In this document: one piece after another, positions 1 through 5,398 of the stretch | Layout of the letters: each line of letters starts with the position of its first letter | Numbering within the stretch: position 1 is the first letter of the stretch | Assembly: GCA_964479595.1 (NCBI GenBank) | Contig: CAYZMU010000046.1 | Span: 1 to 7,807 of the forward strand | Length of the DNA: 7,807 nt | Direction of reading: 5' to 3' | DNA from: Firm-04 sp964479595 | Lineage (GTDB): Bacteria > Bacillota > Clostridia > Oscillospirales > Ruminococcaceae | Notes under the pieces: model-generated | Seen by the model: the letters and a program-made list of their open reading frames with translations, nothing else | Database searches by the model: none | Told to the model about the DNA's origin: nothing | Position numbers and translations under genes: made by a program

Positions 1-2
1 AT

Positions 3-31
3 AAAAAACCCCGGGGGATAAACCCTCGGGG
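3..31 (-). terminator. Rho-independent terminator of the aldose epimerase gene
   Basis: Read on the minus strand, a GC-rich hairpin (CCCCGAGGG, loop TTTAT, CCCCCGGGG, with one A/C mismatch) is followed directly by six T residues. It lies 22 nt past the TAA stop of the epimerase gene. On the plus strand no T-run follows the stem, so it should act only on minus-strand transcription. Confidence 0.9.
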
Positions 32-53
32 CGATTGTTTATGTATGGTCACA

Positions 54-1058
54 TTACTCGGTGAAGAACCGCTGGCGGGCCTCAAAGACCTCGTGGGGGC
101 GCAGTTCCCGGTAACCCGTCGTCTGGGCGGGCAGCGGGCTGTTGGGCGCGTCAATCATGGCGGTCATGGGCTCGGGGCAGAAATAGCCGTTGAAGCCCTT
201 GTCGTTCCAGATAATCCAGAATTTATATTCCCCGCTGACTTCGTAGCAGATCTTGCGGCCGCTGCGGATATCCTCCGCGACCACGCCGTAGAATTTCTGC
301 CCGTCGAGCTTGCCGTACTCCGCCTGATACATATCGTTGTCGAGATTCTGCAGCACGGGGCACTTCGTACCGTTTTTGTATTCCAAATCCGAAAGCTTCA
401 GATCCAGCAGACGCCACGTGGGCAGGCAGCGCTCGTTGAGCTCGCAGCGCTTTCCAATCGGGACATGAAGGCGCATATCCTGCGGGTCGGCGCCGTCTAA
501 AAACGGCGCGGCGATGGTGGTGTGCGTCGCGACGGAAATCGGCAGCATTTTATCGGAGAGATTCGTGATGGCGATCTGATGCTCCAGCCCGCACTCGCTG
601 AGCGTGAAAGTCAGTTCCGCGGAAAACCGCAGCGGCAGATACGCAAAGAACGGGTCATTCTCGTCGTAGAGATACCGCGTCCTGACAATCGCGCAGTTTT
701 CGTCCGCGCTCTGCGAGACCACGCTGTACTTTCTCTTGTGCAGGAAGCCGTGAATGTGGTTGTGATACGGCTCGGCCTCGTTGACGGGCAGGTGATAGAC
801 CGCGTCGGAAGTCTTCAGTGTGCCGTCCGCGAAGCGGTTGGGCAGATACAGCGTCGGCAGCCCCCAGACCTCCGGGGACGCGGAAAGAATCTCAGGCGTG
901 TTTTCCTCGCGAAAACGGAACACGTCAATGCCGCGCCCGCAGTCGCGAAGCCGCAGCACATTCGAGCCGATTTCATAGGCGACGTACGCCTCGTAACCCC
1001 CCGCGCTGAGCTTGATGCACGGAGTGCCGTTCAGGACCGTTTGCTGTGTCGCGTTCAT
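54..1058 (-). CDS. Aldose 1-epimerase (galactose mutarotase) family protein
   Basis: The 334-residue protein matches the aldose 1-epimerase fold family, whose members interconvert alpha and beta anomers of free sugars in the cytoplasm. Visible family motifs, in order, are PNRFADG (73-79, the usual GNR-type sugar-binding segment), HNHIHG (99-104), VATHT with the probable catalytic acid His179, and CPEPMTAMIDAPN (294-306) with the probable catalytic base Glu296. There is no signal peptide or membrane segment. Length is normal for the family (about 300-350). The ATG start is supported by AAGGAGG seven bases upstream. The gene has its own promoter and terminator, so it is probably monocistronic, divergent from the surface-protein gene. 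The exact sugar cannot be read from the sequence; this divergent clade may not act on galactose. The family call is firm, the substrate unknown. Confidence 0.88.
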   Translation of the reverse strand: MNATQQTVLNGTPCIKLSAGGYEAYVAYEIGSNVLRLRDCGRGIDVFRFREENTPEILSASPEVWGLPTLYLPNRFADGTLKTSDAVYHLPVNEAEPYHNHIHGFLHKRKYSVVSQSADENCAIVRTRYLYDENDPFFAYLPLRFSAELTFTLSECGLEHQIAITNLSDKMLPISVATHTTIAAPFLDGADPQDMRLHVPIGKRCELNERCLPTWRLLDLKLSDLEYKNGTKCPVLQNLDNDMYQAEYGKLDGQKFYGVVAEDIRSGRKICYEVSGEYKFWIIWNDKGFNGYFCPEPMTAMIDAPNSPLPAQTTGYRELRPHEVFEARQRFFTE

Positions 1059-1089
1059 TGCATTGCCTCCTTGACTGGCAGGTTCCCTA

Positions 1090-1110
1090 TTCTACTATCT
1101 TGTAGTATAA
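1090..1110. promoter_or_regulatory. Candidate operator overlapping the epimerase promoter
   Basis: A 21-bp inverted repeat, TTcTACTA-TCTTG-TAGTAtAA, has seven of eight arm positions matching. It covers the -10 hexamer and expected start site of the minus-strand epimerase promoter, where repressors commonly bind. The binding protein is unknown; the operator role is inferred from position and symmetry only. Confidence 0.45.
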
Positions 1111-1132
1111 CACATTTCGGCAAAAAATGCAA
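1104..1132 (-). promoter_or_regulatory. Sigma-A-type promoter of the epimerase gene
   Basis: On the minus strand, TTGCAT (1132-1127) and TATACT (1109-1104) are separated by 17 bp, with TG one base before the -10 (extended -10). The leader to the ATG at 1058 would be about 40 nt and contains the AAGGAGG ribosome site. Confidence 0.8.
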
Positions 1133-1181
1133 GTACCCCGGAAGTTTTTGGCAATTTGTACGAATTTCGGGGCGCGTTTTT

Positions 1182-1203
1182 GTTCATTTCGCGGAATATG
1201 AAC
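1182..1203. promoter_or_regulatory. Inverted repeat upstream of the surface-protein promoter
   Basis: GTTCAT and ATGAAC are perfect 6-bp inverted arms around a 10-bp centre. The repeat ends 35 bp before the -35 of the surface-protein promoter and lies between two divergent promoters, so it is probably not transcribed. Position suits an activator or repressor site, but no regulator family can be named. An overlapping CGCGG/CCGCG pair (1190-1207) is an alternative way to fold the same stretch. Confidence 0.3.
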
Positions 1204-1238
1204 CGCGTTTTCCGCCTGTGCAAAATATCTCCGAGCCC

Positions 1239-1267
1239 TTGACAAAGGCTGGGAAATCTGGTATAAT
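1239..1267 (+). promoter_or_regulatory. Consensus promoter of the surface-protein gene
   Basis: A perfect TTGACA (1239-1244), a 17-bp spacer and a perfect TATAAT (1262-1267), with TG at 1259-1260 forming an extended -10. Transcription should begin near 1274, leaving a leader of about 60 nt with a small GAGCG/CGCTC hairpin (1279-1295) before the ribosome site. Confidence 0.93.
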
Positions 1268-1319
1268 GGGAGGTAAGCGAGCGGGTGACACGCTCAAGGA
1301 ACATCAACAAATTTAAGAA

Positions 1320-1325
1320 AAGGAG
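1320..1325 (+). promoter_or_regulatory. Ribosome binding site deciding a TTG start
   Basis: AAGGAG lies 8 nt before the TTG at 1334. The in-frame GTG at 1325 overlaps this site and cannot use it, so TTG at 1334 is the better start. Confidence 0.8.
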
Positions 1326-1333
1326 TGAGAGCT

Positions 1334-3553
1334 TTGAAACACAAATGGAACCGGCGAATGCTAGGCGTCGCCGGGGCGGCCGCTGTCGGGGCTTCTACCG
1401 TACTGATGCCCGTGCTCGCGAAGACTACCGCGGACCCGAACGACCGTCTGACAGACCTAAGCATTGAAGGCCTTCTGTCAAAATTCTGCTACGTGGTCTC
1501 GGGGGACCTGACCTGCGACAACCACATCGTTGGCGCGATTGCCATCGAAAACGGCTTCACCACAGCGGACGGCTGGGGTGACGCGGCGGTAAACCCGAGT
1601 TATCTGGGCGAGTTTTTGGGCGGCGGCGGCGGCTTCCACATCAACAACTACTTTGCCACAGCCGACGTTGAGGGCGCGGACGACTTAAAATGCGATGTCG
1701 TCTACTACAACACTGAAAACGAAAATGTCCAGTATCAGGAAGGCGAGTGGGTGCGCAACCCCGAGTATGTGGACTGGGACGCGGTTCACACAACGGTTGC
1801 GGCGCAGTCAAATTCCATTGCGGCCGCGGCTGCCGCCGCGACGGAGGACGGGATAGGCTACATGAACTGGGGGTTCGGCGATTATGTCGGCTCGTATACG
1901 CTCGACCTCGCGAAGTTCCCGGACAAGAACATCGTCTTTCCGCGCGAGCTGCTCGACAAGCTCAATCCCGTCGGCCCGTTTGGGCCCATAACCGTACCGA
2001 TTAACATCACCGACAGCTCCAAGCCCGACGGGCTCACGATTGAGGACCTGGCGCGCGGGGGCTACACGATTTCCTTTACGGGGATCGGCGACACCGACGT
2101 GACCTTCGCCTGCGACCCGTACAGCTCCGGCTTCTTCAACGCGAGCGGGGTAAAAATCTGTGTAACCATCAACGGCCAGCCCATCTGGAATGACAACAGC
2201 TTCAAGAACCTCTCCGGCGCGATTCACGAGGGCGAGGTCAACATGACCGGCATGAATCTGCTCTACAACTTCCCCGACGCCACGGGCATCATCAAGTCCT
2301 ACGAACAGTCAGGACATATGGTCGCCCCCAACGCGGAAGTGCAGAACTTAGGGAGCAGCAATTTCGAGGGCGGCGTGATTGCCGCGAAAGCGTATTCCGA
2401 CAGCGAGGCGCATTTCTACCCCTACACGGGGACGCTGCCTCAGGGCGAAAAGACTTCCATCTCCATCAACAAGACCGACATCACCGGTTCCGAGGAACTG
2501 GACGGCGCGCATCTTTCGCTCTACGACGCGCAGGGCAACGAGATTGACTCGTGGGTTTCCAAGGCGGGGGAAGTCTGGACGATTACGGATATTCCCGACG
2601 GCACCTACACGCTGAAAGAAACAGCGGCTCCGGACGGCTACACGGTCGTTTCGGATGTGGTCTTCACCGTCAAGGACGGCAAGATTGCCTCCATTGACAG
2701 TGCGGTGACGACAGGCGCGGCGGAGATTGACGAGGACGGCACACTGGTGATTCGCGACGCGGCGGCGGAAACTTCCACCACGACGACAACGACGACAACG
2801 ACTACAACGACCACCACCACGACAACAACGACGACCACAACAACGACCACCACGACGACAACGACAACAACGACTACCACGACGACTACGACAACGACCA
2901 CCACGACGCCGACCGAAACAACGACGACCACGACAACTACCACAACCACGACCACGCCGACCGAAACAACCACGACAACCACGACCACAACGACTACTAC
3001 GACAACCACTACCACTACGACTACAACGACAACAACCACTACGACAACGACCACCACGACGCCGACCGAAACAACCACCACTACGACAACCAGCACCACA
3101 CCCTCCACCACGACAACAACGACGACAACAACGACGACAACCACGACACCGAGCAGCACCTCGACCACGACCACAACGACCACAACGGACGAGGAAACCA
3201 CCACAACCCCGGGCAAGACGGATCTGAACGGTTCGGAGACCTCCACGCAGGACACCAACATGACAGGGGACTCCGCGAGCAGGACCACCGCCACGGCAAA
3301 CAGCGAGGATTCGACGAGCTCGGGCGATTCCGAGACCACCACAACAAGCGGCTCGGATACGACGCCCGCGGGCAGTTCCGCCGGCTCGACCACAACGACC
3401 ACCACAACCACCACGCAGGCGGTCGGAACAGCGGCGACAGCGGGGAAGGTTCCCGGCCCGGCGACGGGTGAGGTTCTGCCCATCGCGCTGCCTGTGGGGA
3501 TTCTCGCGGCAGTCGCGGGTGTGGGCGCGTTCGTCCTTCGCAAGAAACCATAA
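1334..3553 (+). CDS. Sortase-anchored surface protein: choice-of-anchor-A-like head, SpaA/Cna-B domain, polythreonine stalk
   Basis: The 739-residue secreted protein starts at a TTG chosen by its ribosome site. Residues 1-29 form a signal peptide (KHKWNRR, hydrophobic core, likely cleavage after VLA). Residues about 42-365 resemble the choice-of-anchor-A domain (the segment around VVSGDL and IVGAIAI). Residues about 374-480 are a SpaA/Cna-B-type beta-sandwich with the KTDITGSEELDGA and LKETAAPDGY signatures. Lys380, Glu429 and Asp475 sit where the intramolecular isopeptide triad is expected. Residues 482-618 are almost pure Thr, with runs of 44, 13 and 32 separated by PTE, then an S/T/G-rich spacer. 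The C-terminus has GPATG (708-712), a hydrophobic helix and an RKKP tail, the layout of an LPXTG-type sorting signal although the first residue is Gly. It is probably an adhesin or matrix-binding protein displayed beyond the wall; the ligand is unknown. No sortase gene is nearby. Confidence 0.85.
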   Translation: MKHKWNRRMLGVAGAAAVGASTVLMPVLAKTTADPNDRLTDLSIEGLLSKFCYVVSGDLTCDNHIVGAIAIENGFTTADGWGDAAVNPSYLGEFLGGGGGFHINNYFATADVEGADDLKCDVVYYNTENENVQYQEGEWVRNPEYVDWDAVHTTVAAQSNSIAAAAAAATEDGIGYMNWGFGDYVGSYTLDLAKFPDKNIVFPRELLDKLNPVGPFGPITVPINITDSSKPDGLTIEDLARGGYTISFTGIGDTDVTFACDPYSSGFFNASGVKICVTINGQPIWNDNSFKNLSGAIHEGEVNMTGMNLLYNFPDATGIIKSYEQSGHMVAPNAEVQNLGSSNFEGGVIAAKAYSDSEAHFYPYTGTLPQGEKTSISINKTDITGSEELDGAHLSLYDAQGNEIDSWVSKAGEVWTITDIPDGTYTLKETAAPDGYTVVSDVVFTVKDGKIASIDSAVTTGAAEIDEDGTLVIRDAAAETSTTTTTTTTTTTTTTTTTTTTTTTTTTTTTTTTTTTTTTTTTTTTPTETTTTTTTTTTTTTPTETTTTTTTTTTTTTTTTTTTTTTTTTTTTTTTTPTETTTTTTTSTTPSTTTTTTTTTTTTTTPSSTSTTTTTTTTDEETTTTPGKTDLNGSETSTQDTNMTGDSASRTTATANSEDSTSSGDSETTTTSGSDTTPAGSSAGSTTTTTTTTTQAVGTAATAGKVPGPATGEVLPIALPVGILAAVAGVGAFVLRKKP
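2777..3187 (+). repeat. Degenerate ACN triplet tract encoding the polythreonine stalk
   Basis: About 410 bp consist almost entirely of Thr codons. All four codons (ACA, ACC, ACG, ACT) are mixed with no long pure triplet run. Longest uninterrupted Thr runs are residues 482-525, 529-541 and 545-576, each ended by Pro-Thr-Glu encoded identically (ccg acc gaa). Later parts carry scattered Ser and Pro. The tract is a likely O-glycosylated, extended spacer at the protein level (inference), and at the DNA level a candidate for length variation. Confidence 0.9.
2885..3075 (+). repeat. In-frame 38-bp direct repeat inside the stalk tract
   Basis: Positions 2885-2922 and 3038-3075 are identical over 38 bp, including the ccgaccgaa that encodes PTE. 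The offset is 153 bp, exactly 51 codons, so a recombination or slippage event between copies would remove or add 51 residues without a frameshift. A third, shorter copy of the PTE core lies at 2954-2970. Confidence 0.85.
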
Positions 3554-3560
3554 CAGCCCG

Positions 3561-3600
3561 TAAAAAGGCACCGTCGGCGTGAACCGGCGGTGCTTTTCTT
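3561..3600. terminator. Bidirectional terminator between convergent genes
   Basis: A 10-bp stem (GCACCGTCGG/CCGGCGGTGC, one G-T pair, loop CGTGAA, 3568-3593) is flanked by TAAAAA on the left and TTTTCTT on the right. It gives a T-run in both directions, just after the TAA of the surface-protein gene and immediately past the stop of the minus-strand GtrA gene. Confidence 0.9.
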
Positions 3601-4096
3601 ATTCCTTTTCCTTTTCGCTGCCCTTCTTGAAGACGACGAGCTTGCTGAAAATGTAATTCATCGCTAAAATAATAAACTGCACGAGAATCGCCATGAGCGG
3701 GTAGTTGAGGCTGTAATGCGAGGTCGTCAGCCACAGCAGGAACATCTCCAGAAACAGCGAGGCGAGGCGCGCGCCGTAGAAACTGCCCATTTCCCGCAGC
3801 AGTCCCGCGCGGTCGGAAATCGTGCTGTGAAAGACGTATTTCTTGTTGACCACGAAGGCGAAGGAGGCGGCAATCACCCACGAAAACGCGGTGTTGACCA
3901 GATTGGGCACGGTCTGCGACATCGTCAGGTCAAAGAGCCCGAAGACAAACTGCCCCAGAAGCTTGGTAACGTAGGAGATAAGCGTCGTCCACGCGCCGTA
4001 ATAGCAGTAGCGCCAGATGCTCTCGTATCGGTAAAACAGGTTCTGAATGGCTTCGGGACAAATTTTTACAAACCACACAAGCAGTTTTTCGAGCAA
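3599..4096 (-). CDS. GtrA-family membrane protein
   Basis: With the start at TTG 4096 the product is 165 residues with four predicted membrane helices (about 29-54, 64-83, 104-124, 133-153) and a charged EKEKE tail. The segments FVVNKKYVF (81-89) after helix 2 and NYIFSKLVVFK (147-157) after helix 4 are characteristic of the GtrA family. Members are linked to membrane transfer of polyprenyl-linked sugars for decoration of teichoic acids, O-antigen or exopolysaccharide. An earlier in-frame TTG at 4156 would add an Arg-rich 20-residue extension, but it lies against the -35 of the tRNA promoter and lacks a ribosome site, so 4096 is preferred. No glycosyltransferase partner is adjacent, and no clear promoter was found upstream. 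It converges with the surface-protein gene and shares its terminator. Confidence 0.85.
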   Translation of the reverse strand: MLEKLLVWFVKICPEAIQNLFYRYESIWRYCYYGAWTTLISYVTKLLGQFVFGLFDLTMSQTVPNLVNTAFSWVIAASFAFVVNKKYVFHSTISDRAGLLREMGSFYGARLASLFLEMFLLWLTTSHYSLNYPLMAILVQFIILAMNYIFSKLVVFKKGSEKEKE

Positions 4097-4103
4097 AGAA
4101 CCA

Positions 4104-4111
4104 CTTCCTCT
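4104..4111 (-). promoter_or_regulatory. Ribosome binding site deciding the GtrA start
   Basis: On the minus strand AGAGGAAG precedes the TTG at 4096, with about 9 nt between AGGA and the start codon. No comparable site precedes the longer start at 4156, and no ATG is available in this part of the frame. Confidence 0.55.
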
Positions 4112-4149
4112 CTTCCCGGCGCGGCGCCGAAAAATTTCCCGAAAACCCC

Positions 4150-4178
4150 TTGACAAACCGCCGCGGGTGTGGTATAAT
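4150..4178 (+). promoter_or_regulatory. Consensus promoter of the tRNA-Ser operon
   Basis: Perfect TTGACA (4150-4155), 17-bp spacer, perfect TATAAT (4173-4178), and TG at 4170-4171 (extended -10). The first tRNA begins 20 bp after the -10, so only a short 5' leader is removed. Confidence 0.93.
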
Positions 4179-4197
4179 AATAACGCACATTCCGCGA

Positions 4198-4285
4198 GGA
4201 GAGGTGTCCGAGTGGTTTAAGGAGCCGGTCTTGAAAACCGGTGATGCGTTTTGGCGCACCGTGGGTTCGAATCCCACCCTCTCCG
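4198..4285 (+). tRNA. tRNA-Ser (anticodon UGA)
   Basis: An 88-nt class II tRNA. The acceptor arm GGAGAGG/CCTCTCC pairs perfectly, with discriminator G4285. The anticodon stem CCGGT/ACCGG encloses CTTGAAA with anticodon TGA at 4232-4234. A long variable arm (TGCG/CGCA) and the T loop TTCGAAT are present. The 3' CCA is not encoded and must be added enzymatically. Confidence 0.96.
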
Positions 4286-4316
4286 CTCCGCGCTTTTTCT
4301 CCGTGCGGCCGCTTGA

Positions 4317-4403
4317 GGAGAAGTACCCAAGTGGTGAAGGGGCTCCCCTGCTAAGGGAGTAGGGCTCGAAAGGGTCGCAAGGGTTCAAATCCCTTCTTCT
4401 CCG
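4317..4403 (+). tRNA. tRNA-Ser (anticodon GCU)
   Basis: An 87-nt class II tRNA. The acceptor arm GGAGAAG/CTTCTCC is perfect, with discriminator G4403. The anticodon stem CTCCC/GGGAG encloses CTGCTAA with anticodon GCT at 4350-4352. The variable arm pairs around a GAAA loop, and the T arm is AAGGG/CCCTT with loop TTCAAAT. No CCA is encoded. It lies 31 nt after the other serine tRNA without its own promoter, so the two are cotranscribed. Confidence 0.96.
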
Positions 4404-4408
4404 CGCAA

Positions 4409-4443
4409 AACACCGTTCCGCTTTGGAACGGTGTTCGTTTTTT
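4409..4443 (+). terminator. Terminator of the tRNA-Ser operon
   Basis: A perfect 11-bp stem (AACACCGTTCC/GGAACGGTGTT, loop GCTTT) is followed by CG and six T residues. On the minus strand the same stem sits just past the dehydrogenase stop and ends in only four T residues, so it may also stop that convergent transcript, less strongly. Confidence 0.93.
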
Positions 4444-4444
4444 C

Positions 4445-5245
4445 TTACGGTCTCTGCCCCAAGCCGCCCTCGAGCGTGAGCGTCTCGCCGGTCATGTACT
4501 TGAAATCCGGGCTGCACAGCTGCACGCAGACGCGCCCGATTTCCAGCTCGGAATCCCCGTAATGCCCCATGGGAGGCATCTGCACGTTCTTGGTGAAGGC
4601 GTCGGGATATTCATTCTGGAACTGCTCGAGCTTCGCCGTCCACGCGAGCGGGCAGACCACATTGACGTTGATGCCGTCCTTGCCCCATTCCGTCGCCGCG
4701 ACACGCGAAAGCCCGCGAATCCCTTCCTTGGCGGCGGCGTAGGCGCACTGGCCGAAGTTGCCGAACAGCCCCGCGCCCGAGGCGAAATTGATGACCGAGC
4801 CCTTCGTCTCTTTCAGATAGGGGTAGCAGGCCTTCATGTAGTAAAAGACCGCGTAGAGCCCCGAATAGACCGCCAGATCGAACTGCTCGGTGGTGTGCTC
4901 CGCGAGCGGCACACCCGAGGCGGACGCCTGCGCGTTGTTAATCAGCGCGTCGATGCGCCCGAAACGCTCAATTGTCTGCGCGACCACGCCGTTGACGACC
5001 GTTTCGTTGTCCGCGCCGGCGTTGACATCCGCCGCGACATACAGCACCTCAATGCCGTAGTTCTTCTCGAGTTCCGCCTTGGCGTCCTCAAGCTTCTTGA
5101 CATTGCGCCCCGTAATCACGATATTGGCGCCTTCCTTGGCGAAAGCGGTGGCGATGCCGTAGCCTATCGAGCCCGAGCGTCCGTCACTGAGCGCGACGCG
5201 CCCTCCGCCTGTGATAATCGCCGTTTTGCCCTGCAGAAATCCCAT
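4445..5245 (-). CDS. Short-chain dehydrogenase/reductase (SDR) family oxidoreductase
   Basis: The 266-residue protein has the classical SDR plan: a Rossmann fold binding NAD(P)(H) and acting on a hydroxyl/keto substrate in the cytoplasm. The N-terminal glycine motif is split: TGGG (12-15), then about ten extra residues (RVALSDGRSG), then SIGYG (26-30). ITGRN (44-48) after the second strand hints at NADP(H). NNAQ (103-106) replaces the usual NNAG. Ser156 and the YxxxK pair Tyr169/Lys173 form the catalytic set. NVVCP (195-199) lacks the Gly that normally follows Pro. The C-terminal GETLTLEGG segment is typical. The ATG is supported by AAGGAGGA five bases upstream. The gene follows tRNA-Leu by 28 nt, with no room for a separate promoter between them. 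The substrate cannot be inferred. Confidence 0.9.
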   Translation of the reverse strand: MGFLQGKTAIITGGGRVALSDGRSGSIGYGIATAFAKEGANIVITGRNVKKLEDAKAELEKNYGIEVLYVAADVNAGADNETVVNGVVAQTIERFGRIDALINNAQASASGVPLAEHTTEQFDLAVYSGLYAVFYYMKACYPYLKETKGSVINFASGAGLFGNFGQCAYAAAKEGIRGLSRVAATEWGKDGINVNVVCPLAWTAKLEQFQNEYPDAFTKNVQMPPMGHYGDSELEIGRVCVQLCSPDFKYMTGETLTLEGGLGQRP

Positions 5246-5273
5246 AACGCTCCTCCTTAAGTTAAAATTTCAG

Positions 5274-5358
5274 TGCCGCCGACCGGACTTGAACCGGTAC
5301 AATCGCAATGATCGGCGGATTTTAAGTCCGCTGTGTCTGCCAATTCCACCACGGCGGC
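5274..5358 (-). tRNA. tRNA-Leu (anticodon UAA)
   Basis: An 85-nt class II tRNA on the minus strand. The acceptor arm GCCGCCG/CGGCGGC is perfect, with discriminator A. The anticodon stem GCGGA/TCCGC encloses CTTAAAA with anticodon TAA (plus-strand positions 5322-5324). It has a long variable arm and the T loop TTCAAGT. No CCA is encoded. No terminator follows before the dehydrogenase gene. Confidence 0.96.
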
Positions 5359-5369
5359 AGCACAAGTTT

Positions 5370-5398
5370 ATTCTAACACATAAAGGCGTTTTTGTCAA
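5370..5398 (-). promoter_or_regulatory. Promoter of tRNA-Leu and probably of the SDR gene
   Basis: On the minus strand, TTGACA (5398-5393), a 17-bp spacer and TAGAAT (5375-5370), with an extended -10 TG. The -10 lies 11 bp before the tRNA. The -35 contains the TGA stop of larB. Confidence 0.92.

Noticed and set aside
1095..1310. 71-codon minus-strand frame in the divergent intergenic region.
   Set aside because: It spans both promoters and lacks a ribosome site, and the translation shows no domain.
1325..1327. GTG as the start of the surface protein.
   Set aside because: It overlaps the AAGGAG ribosome site; TTG at 1334 has correct spacing.
2777..3187. Possible CRISPR-like or satellite array.
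   Set aside because: There are no conserved repeats with unique spacers; the periodicity is three bases and in frame with the surface protein.
2348..3571. Long open frames on the minus strand opposite the stalk, encoding Val-, Arg/Cys/Gly- or Trp/Ser-rich proteins.
   Set aside because: The ACN repeat read backwards is NGT, which rarely forms a stop in any frame. These are shadows of the Thr tract with no ribosome site or recognisable domain.
4150..4362. Open frame reading GEVSEWFKEPVLKTG and GSNPTLSA.
   Set aside because: This is the well-known false translation of a tRNA-Ser gene; it lies over the promoter and tRNAs.
4198..4403. tRNA genes as an integration (att) site.
   Set aside because: I saw no integrase gene and no direct repeat of a tRNA 3' end elsewhere in the window.
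3930..4517. Minus-strand frame containing ERVGFEPTVRQNASPVFKTG.
   Set aside because: It is the reverse translation of the same tRNA-Ser genes, a common database artefact.
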